Shown in pieces: positions 6,565 to 14,663 of a DNA stretch of 45,505 bases. The stretch spans positions 1 to 45,505 of the forward strand of contig JAFWMA010000022.1 of NCBI GenBank assembly GCA_017510825.1, written 5' to 3'. Source of the DNA: Clostridia bacterium (GTDB lineage Bacteria; Bacillota; Clostridia; TANB77; CAG-508). The position numbers were made by a program, and so were the translations under genes. How positions within the stretch are numbered: position 1 is the first letter of the stretch; each line of letters begins with the position of its first letter. The notes beneath the pieces were generated by a model. It had not been told where the DNA came from and did not search any database. It saw only the letters and a list, made by a program, of their open reading frames with translations.

Positions 6565-8565
6565 ATGATAATATATACATTAAAACCAACAAGTTTAACA
6601 ATAGAAAAAGATAGCACTAAAACTATGGGATTGTATTCAAATGGAAAAATTACAAAAACTTTATTAACGTACTGGAAAATTGATGATGAAAAAATAGCTA
6701 GAATTACTAGAATAGAGAATGGATTAATAACTATTAAAGCATTAAAAGCAGGAACAACCAAAATTACATGTACTTATGCAAAGCAAACGAGAACTGCGAC
6801 TATAAAAGTTACAGAAAAGAATAACAAAAAAGTAACTAAAGTGGTATTAAATAATACATCTACTGTTGGAATGATAGCTGGAACATCACAAAGTTTAAAG
6901 AAGGCAACAGTTCATTATTCAGATGGCTCAACAGACAACAATGTTAATTGGAGTTCAAGTAATACTGCTGTTGCAACAGTTGACACAAAAGGAAAAGTTA
7001 CAGCTAAAAATATTACAAGTGAAAAAACAATTACAATAACAGCAACAGCAAAACAAGATTCAACTAAAAAAGCATCATACGAAGTTAGAGTGTCACCTAA
7101 AAAAGAAATAAAATATGAGATAAAACCAAGTGAAACAAAAGAAATAGAAATAAACAAAACTGAAAAATTTCAATTATATAAAGATGATAAAGAATATGGT
7201 GAAAGAGTAGGATGGGAAATAAAGAATAATAATCAAAAAGTTAGCTATGGAACAAATGATCCTGATTTGAAAAAAGATGAAATAAGGATTAAAGGAAAAA
7301 AAGAGGGAGAAATTACTTTAATAGCAAAAGTTGATGGAAAAGAAGTTGCTGAAAAAAAATTAAAAATTGTAAAATCATCAAGTACAGACAACAGTTCAAG
7401 TTCATCAGGCGGAAGCTCAAGTTCAGGAGGAGGTTCATCTTCATCAGGCGGAAGTTCAAGCTCAGGAGGAGGTTCATCTTCATCAGGCGGAGGTTCAAGA
7501 TCAGGAGGAGGTTCATCTTCATCAGGAGGAAACTCAAGTTCAGGAGGAGGTTCATCTTCATCAGGTGGAGGCTCAAGTACAAGTGGAAATAAAAAATTCA
7601 CAGGATGGAAAAATGGACATTATTATGAAAATGATGTGATGATTAAAAATACAACTAAAAAAATAGATGGAAAAGAATATACATTTGACCAAAATGGTAA
7701 TTTATTAGAAGGCTGGAAGGGAAATCAATTCTTTAAAAAAGGAATCTTATATGCAGAATTATATAATAAGACAACTAAAAAAGTTGCAGCAGATGGATTA
7801 GCATATAAAGCAGGATATAAAGATAAAAATGGAAAAATAGATGAAAGTAAATTAGTAAAAAATGAATTACTAGGGGGAAGATTCTTTAATGAAAAAGGAG
7901 AAATGGTATTTGCAATAAGTAATGGAAAAGCATTTAAAACAGAAAAGGGGAAAATAACAAAAGAAGTATATAGTGGTTTGGCAGAGACGTATGCATACAA
8001 AGATGGAACACTAGTTGCAAGATTAAATTCAGATAAAACATACCATAAAGTTAAAGCAGATGGATCAGGCTATATGACAAGTGCTAAATATACAGGCTGG
8101 ATAGGAAAAATATATATTAAAGATGGAAAAAAAGCCGCAATTGTGAAAAATTTAATAGCATATTCGTATGACAAAAACGGAAAAGAAACAAAAAATTTGT
8201 ATACTGGAGATGCCAAAATAACAGAAAAAGATAATGTTGCAACGTGGATAGGTAATAAAAACTATGGAAATGTAAATGGAAAAATTCAGTTAAGATACAT
8301 AAAACAAAATGGAAAGGTATACTATGCAAATAGCAATGGAAAAGCAAATACAAATAAACCAGTAACAGCATGGATATTCAATGAATACTACGAAAAAGGT
8401 GTATTAAAGGTAGCAATTTATGATAAAGACAAAAAAACACTATCAAGTAAAGGAATAGCATATAATGTAGACAGCAAAGGAAAAATAAATCTAAAATCAA
8501 TAGTAAAGAATAAGAAAGTTGGTTCAAAGAGCTTCGACAAAAATGGAAATTTAATAAATAAATAA
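6565..8565 (+). CDS. Big_2 and cell-wall-repeat surface protein, C-terminal part (frameshifted)
   Basis: Continuation of the 5886 gene. Homology begins at about 6508 in this frame, before the first ATG at 6565, and no SD site or signal peptide is present, so independent translation is doubtful. Three Big_2 domains (one containing the typical NVNWSSSNTAVATVDTKGKV pattern) lead to a Ser/Gly linker of about 70 residues. Aromatic/glycine repeats follow (FTGWKNGHYYENDVM, GWKGNQFFKKGILYAELY, and so on), resembling cell-wall or choline-binding repeats. The first repeat module and the last 110 residues nearly duplicate parts of the 8819-12232 protein. Expected location is the cell surface; ligand unknown. 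Confidence 0.85.
   Translation: MIIYTLKPTSLTIEKDSTKTMGLYSNGKITKTLLTYWKIDDEKIARITRIENGLITIKALKAGTTKITCTYAKQTRTATIKVTEKNNKKVTKVVLNNTSTVGMIAGTSQSLKKATVHYSDGSTDNNVNWSSSNTAVATVDTKGKVTAKNITSEKTITITATAKQDSTKKASYEVRVSPKKEIKYEIKPSETKEIEINKTEKFQLYKDDKEYGERVGWEIKNNNQKVSYGTNDPDLKKDEIRIKGKKEGEITLIAKVDGKEVAEKKLKIVKSSSTDNSSSSSGGSSSSGGGSSSSGGSSSSGGGSSSSGGGSRSGGGSSSSGGNSSSGGGSSSSGGGSSTSGNKKFTGWKNGHYYENDVMIKNTTKKIDGKEYTFDQNGNLLEGWKGNQFFKKGILYAELYNKTTKKVAADGLAYKAGYKDKNGKIDESKLVKNELLGGRFFNEKGEMVFAISNGKAFKTEKGKITKEVYSGLAETYAYKDGTLVARLNSDKTYHKVKADGSGYMTSAKYTGWIGKIYIKDGKKAAIVKNLIAYSYDKNGKETKNLYTGDAKITEKDNVATWIGNKNYGNVNGKIQLRYIKQNGKVYYANSNGKANTNKPVTAWIFNEYYEKGVLKVAIYDKDKKTLSSKGIAYNVDSKGKINLKSIVKNKKVGSKSFDKNGNLINK
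7387..7590 (+). repeat. Ser/Gly-linker tandem repeat
   Basis: Tandem, imperfect units built on GGAGGTTCATCTTCATCAGG encode a flexible Ser/Gly linker between the Big_2 and repeat modules. This is coding microsatellite-like DNA prone to length change, not a CRISPR array. Confidence 0.8.
7572..7785 (+). repeat. Module near-identical to 11110-11323
   Basis: About 210 bp matches the downstream gene at an offset of 3538 bp with only scattered synonymous differences. A second shared block is the gene 3' end (about 8243-8560 against 11910-12228, offset about 3667). Such closeness suggests recent duplication or gene conversion between the two surface genes. Confidence 0.8.
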
Positions 8566-8600
8566 AAATTATTTAAAGATAGATTAACAACTTTAGATAA

Positions 8601-8640
8601 AAAAGGGTATATATGTCAAAAAAGGCAAATATACTCTTTT
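8601..8640 (+). terminator. Terminator after the Big_2 gene
   Basis: Imperfect stem AAAAGGGTATATATGTC / GGCAAATATACTCTTTT with a short A-rich loop, followed by T-rich sequence. Confidence 0.55.
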
Positions 8641-8713
8641 AGTTTACATAAATTTAAAAAAATCAATAAATTTAAAAAAAATAGAATAAAATCAACAATA
8701 ATTTGATAAAAAT

Positions 8714-8742
8714 TTGAATTTTTAGAAAAAAAATGGTATAAT
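8714..8742 (+). promoter_or_regulatory. Promoter for the 1137-aa repeat protein
   Basis: TTGAAT (8714-8719), 17-nt spacer, TATAAT (8737-8742). The leader is about 70 nt and ends in AAAGGAGG. Confidence 0.65.
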
Positions 8743-8818
8743 TAACATAAGAATGGTTATTTGAAACCTATAAAAATGTATTCAAATTTTTAAATTATAA
8801 ATATAAAAGGAGGTACTT

Positions 8819-11800
8819 ATGATGAAAAAGAAAGGAATTTTAAAAAATTCAGCTAAAATTTTAGTAATGTTAACGGTTATGACAGGATGTTTGAGTATTT
8901 ATGGAATAAGTTCTGCTGCTAGTAACGCAGATAAAAGTGGAACATATGGAGTTACTTCTTCAGGAAGATGGTATTATTATAATGGAAGTGGAGCAAGAAC
9001 ATATGTTAGTTCTTGGAATGCTGCTAGATATGGAGCACAACATTCTGGAGGTAATACAGGACTTGGACAACAAACAACTCAAACACCTTCAAATGTGAGA
9101 GGAACAAATGGAGGCTCAACAACTGCTCAAACCCCACAATATATAGGAGGAAATCAATATATATCAAATGGTAATATAATAAGTAGCATACTGGCAAATC
9201 GAATATTAGCAAATCAAATAGTAACGTCACCATCATCAACAACAGCTCAGAGAGAACAAGCAGTTCAACAGACATTTGGAGCAAATTATACAGGAAATAT
9301 AGGAGGTTATCAATTTGAAAATGGTAAGCTTTATACAGGAAATATAGGAGGTTATCAATATAAAAATGGTAAACTTTATACAGGAAATATAGGAAATGCA
9401 ATGTATATAAATGGTAAGAGAGTAACAAAAAAAGAAGATATACTAAGTGCTGCAGAAGATGCAATAAAGAATAGATATAATGAAGAAGAGACTATTAGAA
9501 ATATAATGGATTATATAGCAAGGAATGAAGATATAAGTGAAAGAGATAAAAGAGAATTATTAAATAAAGCTACATTTGCAAGGGCAAGAGTAACAGGAGA
9601 TAAAAATTTTACATATTCAATGACAGATAATAAAGGAACAGAGTATAAAACTACAGTAAATAAAGATGTAAAAACTGGCGAGTATTATATATCAAAAATT
9701 TATACAAAAAAACCTAATGAAGCAAATAACATAACTTCAACGGAAATATTAACAGAATATGATAATAATAAAAAAAGAACAGCTTACAGTATTAAAAATA
9801 ATTATACCGATGGAAGTAGACAAATATCTAGGAAATCTTTTAAGAGTGATGGAAGTGAAAATTATACAATTACTCAAAGGTATAATAGAAATGGAAAACT
9901 TGAAAGACAAACAAATTCTAAAGGTGGCAAAGGAACAAAAGAATATATATATTCTCCACAGGAAGATGGAACAACAATTGTGAAAGTATACTCTTTTGAT
10001 GAAAAAGGAAATAAAAAGACAGAACCTGATAATATATTAACTTATGATGAAAAAGGAAACCTTATTAAAAGTGATAAAGATGATGATAAAGCACCAGAGG
10101 GGGTAGATTCTGGTAATGGATCAAATGGATCAGGTAATGCATCATTATGGGAATCAGCAATGTCAGGAATAAACTCTGGAAGAACAGAAACAGCATCAGC
10201 AGGTACTACAAGTTCATCAACAGAAACATTCACCGGTTGGAAAGATGATGTATATTATGTAAAAGACCAAAAGAAATATAAAAGAGATAGCAAAGGTATA
10301 GTAACAACAATAGATGGAAAAACAAAAGTAACAGCATGGTTAGGAGACGAACGTTATGCAGATGGAAAATTGATAATTAAGAAAAATGATAAAGACAAAA
10401 AATATTATGAGGTAGAATTAAATGACAAAGGAAGATTTAAATCATATAAAGGAGCAATTACAAGATGGGTAGGAAATCAATACTTTAAAGATGGAAAACT
10501 ATATGCAGAGCTATATAATAAGACAACTGGAAAAGTTGCAGGAGATGGACTAGCATATAAGACAGGTTATAAAGATAAAGATGGAAAAATAGATGAAAGC
10601 AAGTTAGTAAAGAATGAATTACTAGGTTCAAAATTCTTTAATGAAAAAGGAGAAATGGTATTTGCAACAAGTAATGGAAAAGCATATAAAACAGAAAAAG
10701 GAAAAATAACAAAAAACCTATACAGTGGAATAGCTGGTGTAAATGCATATAATAATGGAGTTTTAGTAGCTAAATTAAAGGATAAAAAATTATATGTACC
10801 AGAAAAAGACGATAAAGGTAAAGAAAAATTAGAAAAATTATATAGTGGTTTTGTAGGAACATATGGATATCAAAATGGTGTTTTAGTTGCAAGATTACAT
10901 TCAGATAAAACATATCATAAAGTAAAATCAGATGGATCAGGATATATGACAGGTGAAAAATATACAGGATACATCGGAAGTACATACTTTAAAGAGGGTA
11001 AAAAATCACAAGCACCAACAACAAATACACCAACTAACTCAAACACAAATGCAAATTCAGGAGGAAGCTCAACTGCATCAGGAGGAAACTCAGCCACAGC
11101 TGGAGGAAGCTCAAGTACAAGTGGAAATAAAAAATTCACAGGATGGAAAAATGGACATTATTATGAAAATGATGTAATGATTAAAAATACAACTAAGAAA
11201 ATAGATGGAAAAGAATATACATTTGACCAAAATGGTAACTTATTAGAAGGCTGGAAAGGAAATCAATTCTTTAAAAAGGGAATCCTATATGCAGAGCTAT
11301 ATAATAAGACAACTGGAAAAGTAGTATCAGATGGATTAGCATATAAAGTAGGATATAAGGACAAGAATGGAAAGATAGATGAAAGCAAATTAGTAAAGAA
11401 TGAATTACTAGGAACAAAATTCTTTAACTCAAAGGGAGAAATGGTATTTGCAACAAGTAATGGAAAAGTATATAAAACAGAAAAAGGAAAAATAACAAGT
11501 GACTTATACAGTGGAATAGCTGGCGTAAATGCATATAATAATGGAGTTTTAGTAGCTAAATTAAAGAATAATAAATTATATGTACCAGAAAAAGACAGCA
11601 AAGGTAATGAGAAACTAGAAAAACTATATAGTGGTTTTGTAGGAACATATGGATATCAAAATGGTGTTTTAGTTGCAAGATTACATTCAGATAAAACATA
11701 TCATAAAGTAAAATCAGATGGATCAGGATATATGACAAGTGCTAAATATACAGGATACATTGGAAGCACATACTTTAAAGATGGTAAAAAATCACAAGCA

Positions 11801-12232
11801 CCAACAACAACTACAACAAATAATAATCCATCAAAGCCAGCAGCAAGTTCTACAAATAATAATACAACAAACTCAGCATTAAATGCACCAAGCAATGTTA
11901 CAAAAGCATCATGGGTTGGAAATAAAAACTATGGAACTGTAAATGGAAAATTGCAATTAAGATATATTAAACAAAATGGAAAAGTATATCACGTAAACAG
12001 CAAAGGTCAAGCAGATACAAGTAAACCAGTAACAGCATGGATATTAAATGAATACTACGAAAAAGGTGTATTAAAGGTAGTAATTTATGATAAAGACAAA
12101 AAAACACTAACAAGTAAAGGAATAGCATATAATGTAGACAGCAATGGAAAAATAAATCTAAAATCAATAGTAAAGAATAAGACAGTTGGTTCAAAGAGCT
12201 TCGACAAAAATGGAAAATTAAAAAGCAATTAA
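8819..12232 (+). CDS. Large secreted repeat-module surface protein
   Basis: A 1137-residue protein with a signal peptide (MMKKKGILKNSAKIL start, cleavage probably near SSA-AS; MTGC is a poor lipobox). In order: a WYYYNGSGA motif, a Gln/Thr/Gly-rich stretch, three YTGNIGGYQ-type short repeats, a helical segment (about residues 205-255), a beta-rich region reminiscent of RHS/YD-like repeats (YDEKGN), a low-complexity linker, and then aromatic/glycine modules. Two tandem modules (10472-11022 and 11258-11808) are nearly identical, and the last 110 residues match the end of the preceding gene. No LPXTG or S-layer domain is seen, so attachment may be through the repeats. No catalytic motif was recognised; adhesion or wall binding is inferred. 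Confidence 0.85.
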   Translation: MMKKKGILKNSAKILVMLTVMTGCLSIYGISSAASNADKSGTYGVTSSGRWYYYNGSGARTYVSSWNAARYGAQHSGGNTGLGQQTTQTPSNVRGTNGGSTTAQTPQYIGGNQYISNGNIISSILANRILANQIVTSPSSTTAQREQAVQQTFGANYTGNIGGYQFENGKLYTGNIGGYQYKNGKLYTGNIGNAMYINGKRVTKKEDILSAAEDAIKNRYNEEETIRNIMDYIARNEDISERDKRELLNKATFARARVTGDKNFTYSMTDNKGTEYKTTVNKDVKTGEYYISKIYTKKPNEANNITSTEILTEYDNNKKRTAYSIKNNYTDGSRQISRKSFKSDGSENYTITQRYNRNGKLERQTNSKGGKGTKEYIYSPQEDGTTIVKVYSFDEKGNKKTEPDNILTYDEKGNLIKSDKDDDKAPEGVDSGNGSNGSGNASLWESAMSGINSGRTETASAGTTSSSTETFTGWKDDVYYVKDQKKYKRDSKGIVTTIDGKTKVTAWLGDERYADGKLIIKKNDKDKKYYEVELNDKGRFKSYKGAITRWVGNQYFKDGKLYAELYNKTTGKVAGDGLAYKTGYKDKDGKIDESKLVKNELLGSKFFNEKGEMVFATSNGKAYKTEKGKITKNLYSGIAGVNAYNNGVLVAKLKDKKLYVPEKDDKGKEKLEKLYSGFVGTYGYQNGVLVARLHSDKTYHKVKSDGSGYMTGEKYTGYIGSTYFKEGKKSQAPTTNTPTNSNTNANSGGSSTASGGNSATAGGSSSTSGNKKFTGWKNGHYYENDVMIKNTTKKIDGKEYTFDQNGNLLEGWKGNQFFKKGILYAELYNKTTGKVVSDGLAYKVGYKDKNGKIDESKLVKNELLGTKFFNSKGEMVFATSNGKVYKTEKGKITSDLYSGIAGVNAYNNGVLVAKLKNNKLYVPEKDSKGNEKLEKLYSGFVGTYGYQNGVLVARLHSDKTYHKVKSDGSGYMTSAKYTGYIGSTYFKDGKKSQAPTTTTTNNNPSKPAASSTNNNTTNSALNAPSNVTKASWVGNKNYGTVNGKLQLRYIKQNGKVYHVNSKGQADTSKPVTAWILNEYYEKGVLKVVIYDKDKKTLTSKGIAYNVDSNGKINLKSIVKNKTVGSKSFDKNGKLKSN
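10472..11022 (+). repeat. Intragenic duplicated module, copy 1
   Basis: Repeats at 11258-11808 with a constant 786-bp (262-codon) offset. It encodes NQYFKDGKLYAELYNKTTGK through GSTYFKEGKKSQAPTT. The in-frame duplication keeps the reading frame and could support module gain or loss by recombination. Confidence 0.85.
11258..11808 (+). repeat. Intragenic duplicated module, copy 2
   Basis: Second copy of the 10472-11022 module, preceded by the FTGWKNGHYYENDVM unit that is shared with the upstream gene rather than with copy 1. Copy 2 therefore looks like a chimera of the two sources. Confidence 0.8.
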
Positions 12233-12255
12233 AAATGAATTATATATGTGAAACA

Positions 12256-12297
12256 AAAAATACTAGCTATGACTATTTGGTCATAGTTAGTATTTTT
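12256..12297. terminator. Bidirectional terminator
   Basis: An 18-bp stem (12256-12273 with 12280-12297, one G-T pair) has a 6-nt loop and A/T tracts on both ends. It separates the surface gene from the convergent ATPase gene, whose stop lies at the loop edge. Confidence 0.8.
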
Positions 12298-14639
12298 TTT
12301 ATAACTATATATATAATAAAGAAATTTATTGCAGCTTGTAATATTATTCTAAAAAGCAAGTCCATTATTGGAGAAAGAGGAGCAATATTAAACCACCAAT
12401 CTAAATATTTCAATCCAAATATAAAAATAAATGTTAAACATATTGCTAATAATAATCGAAAAATTGAAAATGGTAATTTACTATCTTCATTCTTTCTTTT
12501 TTTTGCTAGAGTAAATAATAACAATAATCCACAAGTTCCTGTAGATATAATACATAAAGTTGAAAAATATTCATTAGATATTATATTATACTTATGTAAT
12601 AAAGTTAGGACAAATATATTAAGGATAATGGCAATTCCAGTCGAAAGAGAATTTGCTATTATATTTTTTAAAAAATGCCCACTTATTTTTTCATTATTTG
12701 GTTCTAATGCAAGTATAAAAGAAGGAATTCCAATTGTTACAACACTAATTAAACTTAATTGAACTGGAACAAACGGATAGCTAGAACCCATAAATAAAAA
12801 CATCAATGCAAGTATAGTTGAATATATAGTTTTTACTAAAAATAAAGAGGCTGAACGTTGAATATTATTTATACTCCTTCTTCCTTCTGCAACAACTTTT
12901 GGCATAGAATTGAAGTTAGAATCTAAAAGAACCAATTGAGAAACATTTCTTGTTGCATCACTTCCATTTGCCATTGCAATACTGCAGTCAGAAGACTTTA
13001 AAGCTAAAACATCATTAACACCATCTCCAGTCATAGCAACAGTTCTACCTTGTTTCTTTAACGCTTGTACAAACTTTCTTTTTTGCTGTGGAGTTACTCT
13101 TCCAAAAACCGTATATTTTGCAACAGCATCTTCTATTTCTTCATCTGTTTCAAGTTTAGAAGCATCAATATACTTTCCTGCATTTTTTATTTTTGCTTTT
13201 TTTGCAACTTCAGACACTGTAATTGGGTTGTCCCCAGAAATAACTTTTATTTCTACTCCCTGTTCATTAAAATACTTAAATGTCCCAACTGCATTTTCCC
13301 TAATTGGATTTTCTATTAATATTAATCCACAAGGAGTCACCTTTTCTGTTAATTCTTTTCCATCAAGAATTCCTTCATATTTACAAAATGCTAAAACCCT
13401 TTGACCTCTTTTACTATATTTTTCAATATCTTCTTTATATTGATTATACATGTCTCTTAAAATAAACTCAGGTGCCCCTAGAACATAAGATTCATTTTCA
13501 AATTGCACTCCACTATATTTGTATTGTGAAGAAAATCCTGACACAGATACAGGTTTTAATTGTACCTTATCTTTAAAATAATCTTTCATCGCTTGCATTG
13601 TTATATTATCAGCCTTTTGCGCAGATGTAAAATCACTTATTAATTGTTTCAATTCATCTTTAGACTTATTAAAACCATCAAGTTGAATTAATTCTGTAAC
13701 TTTCATTTCAGTATCAGTAATTGTTCCAGTTTTGTCTACGCACAAAACATCAACTCTAGCTAGAGTTTCTATACTTTTCATTTCATGAAGTAAAACTTTG
13801 TTTTTTGCTAACTTCATTGCACTTATTGCAAGTGTGACACTAGCCAATAAAAACAATCCTTCTGGAATCATTCCAATAACAGCAGCAACCATTGCTTGTA
13901 CACTCTCTTTAATTGGAAGACCACTTAACCAAAATTGTTGTACAAAAAGTATTAATCCTATTGGGATTATAGCTATTCCGGCAAGCTTAACAATTTTATT
14001 TAAAGAACGAATCATCTCTGATTGCTCACCAGTCCTCATTTTCTTAGCCTCTATTGTTAATTTGGATATATAAGATTCTTCTCCTACTTCAGTTAGTCTT
14101 GCGTAACAATTTCCTGACACAACAAAACTGCCTGACATAAGTCTATCTCCTGGCTTTTTACTTATTTCATCTTGTTCACCAGTCAATAAAGATTCATTGA
14201 CATATGACTCACCTTCAAGCACTACAGCATCAGCACATATTTGATCTCCAGCATTAAAATTCACAACATCATCTTTAACCAAATCTTCAGCCATTATTAA
14301 GTTTTCTTCACCATTTCTAACTACTAAGGCATAAGGGGCACTAAGCATATTCATTTTGTCTAAAACACTTTTAGAACGAAGCTCTTGTACAATTCCAATT
14401 AAAGTATTGGCAACGATGATAATTAAAAATGTCATATCTCTATATGATTGGACTAATGCAAGTAATATTGCTAAAATAGCAAATATTAAATTGAAATATG
14501 TAAAAATATTTCCAAAAATTATTTCTGGAACTGACTTTGAAGGTGGTTTCACAGATTTATTAGTTTGTTTATTCCTAATTCTTTTTTCAACTTCTTCAGT
14601 GCTTAACCCTTGATGTGCTTCATTAATATTATTCTTCAT
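12273..14639 (-). CDS. P-type cation-transporting ATPase (CtpE/Exp7-like)
   Basis: Integral membrane ATPase of about 788 residues. Visible motifs: TGEQ in the actuator domain (near residue 157 counting from the upstream ATG), PEGL in M4, the phosphorylated Asp in DKTGT (near 306), and TGDGVNDVLALK at the hinge. Membrane helices flank these, with a cluster at the C-terminus. The PEGL motif, absence of heavy-metal CPx motifs and lack of an N-terminal metal-binding domain put it nearest the CtpE/Exp7 group, in which mycobacterial CtpE moves calcium; the ion here is inferred. The first ATG (14651) directly abuts AAGGGA, so the ATG at 14639 with a 12-nt gap is equally likely. It follows tex closely (an operon). 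Confidence 0.85.
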   Translation of the reverse strand: MKNNINEAHQGLSTEEVEKRIRNKQTNKSVKPPSKSVPEIIFGNIFTYFNLIFAILAILLALVQSYRDMTFLIIIVANTLIGIVQELRSKSVLDKMNMLSAPYALVVRNGEENLIMAEDLVKDDVVNFNAGDQICADAVVLEGESYVNESLLTGEQDEISKKPGDRLMSGSFVVSGNCYARLTEVGEESYISKLTIEAKKMRTGEQSEMIRSLNKIVKLAGIAIIPIGLILFVQQFWLSGLPIKESVQAMVAAVIGMIPEGLFLLASVTLAISAMKLAKNKVLLHEMKSIETLARVDVLCVDKTGTITDTEMKVTELIQLDGFNKSKDELKQLISDFTSAQKADNITMQAMKDYFKDKVQLKPVSVSGFSSQYKYSGVQFENESYVLGAPEFILRDMYNQYKEDIEKYSKRGQRVLAFCKYEGILDGKELTEKVTPCGLILIENPIRENAVGTFKYFNEQGVEIKVISGDNPITVSEVAKKAKIKNAGKYIDASKLETDEEIEDAVAKYTVFGRVTPQQKRKFVQALKKQGRTVAMTGDGVNDVLALKSSDCSIAMANGSDATRNVSQLVLLDSNFNSMPKVVAEGRRSINNIQRSASLFLVKTIYSTILALMFLFMGSSYPFVPVQLSLISVVTIGIPSFILALEPNNEKISGHFLKNIIANSLSTGIAIILNIFVLTLLHKYNIISNEYFSTLCIISTGTCGLLLLFTLAKKRKNEDSKLPFSIFRLLLAICLTFIFIFGLKYLDWWFNIAPLSPIMDLLFRIILQAAINFFIIYIVIKKILTMTK

Positions 14640-14663
14640 TTCTAACAACATTCCCTTACAATT

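Noticed and set aside
7387..7590. Regularly spaced repeats suggesting a CRISPR array
   Set aside because: The units are contiguous, in frame and encode a Ser/Gly linker; there are no unique spacers or cas genes.
7245..7601. Minus-strand frame rich in Pro/Glu/Asp opposite the Ser/Gly linker
   Set aside because: It is the complement of the low-complexity coding repeat and carries no start signal.
8819..8920. Lipoprotein signal (MTGC) in the large repeat protein
   Set aside because: Met at the -3 position is atypical, and a normal signal-peptidase site (SSA-AS) follows closely.
12235..12762. 175-residue plus-strand frame after the surface gene
   Set aside because: It runs antisense through the terminator and the well-supported P-type ATPase gene and has no SD site.
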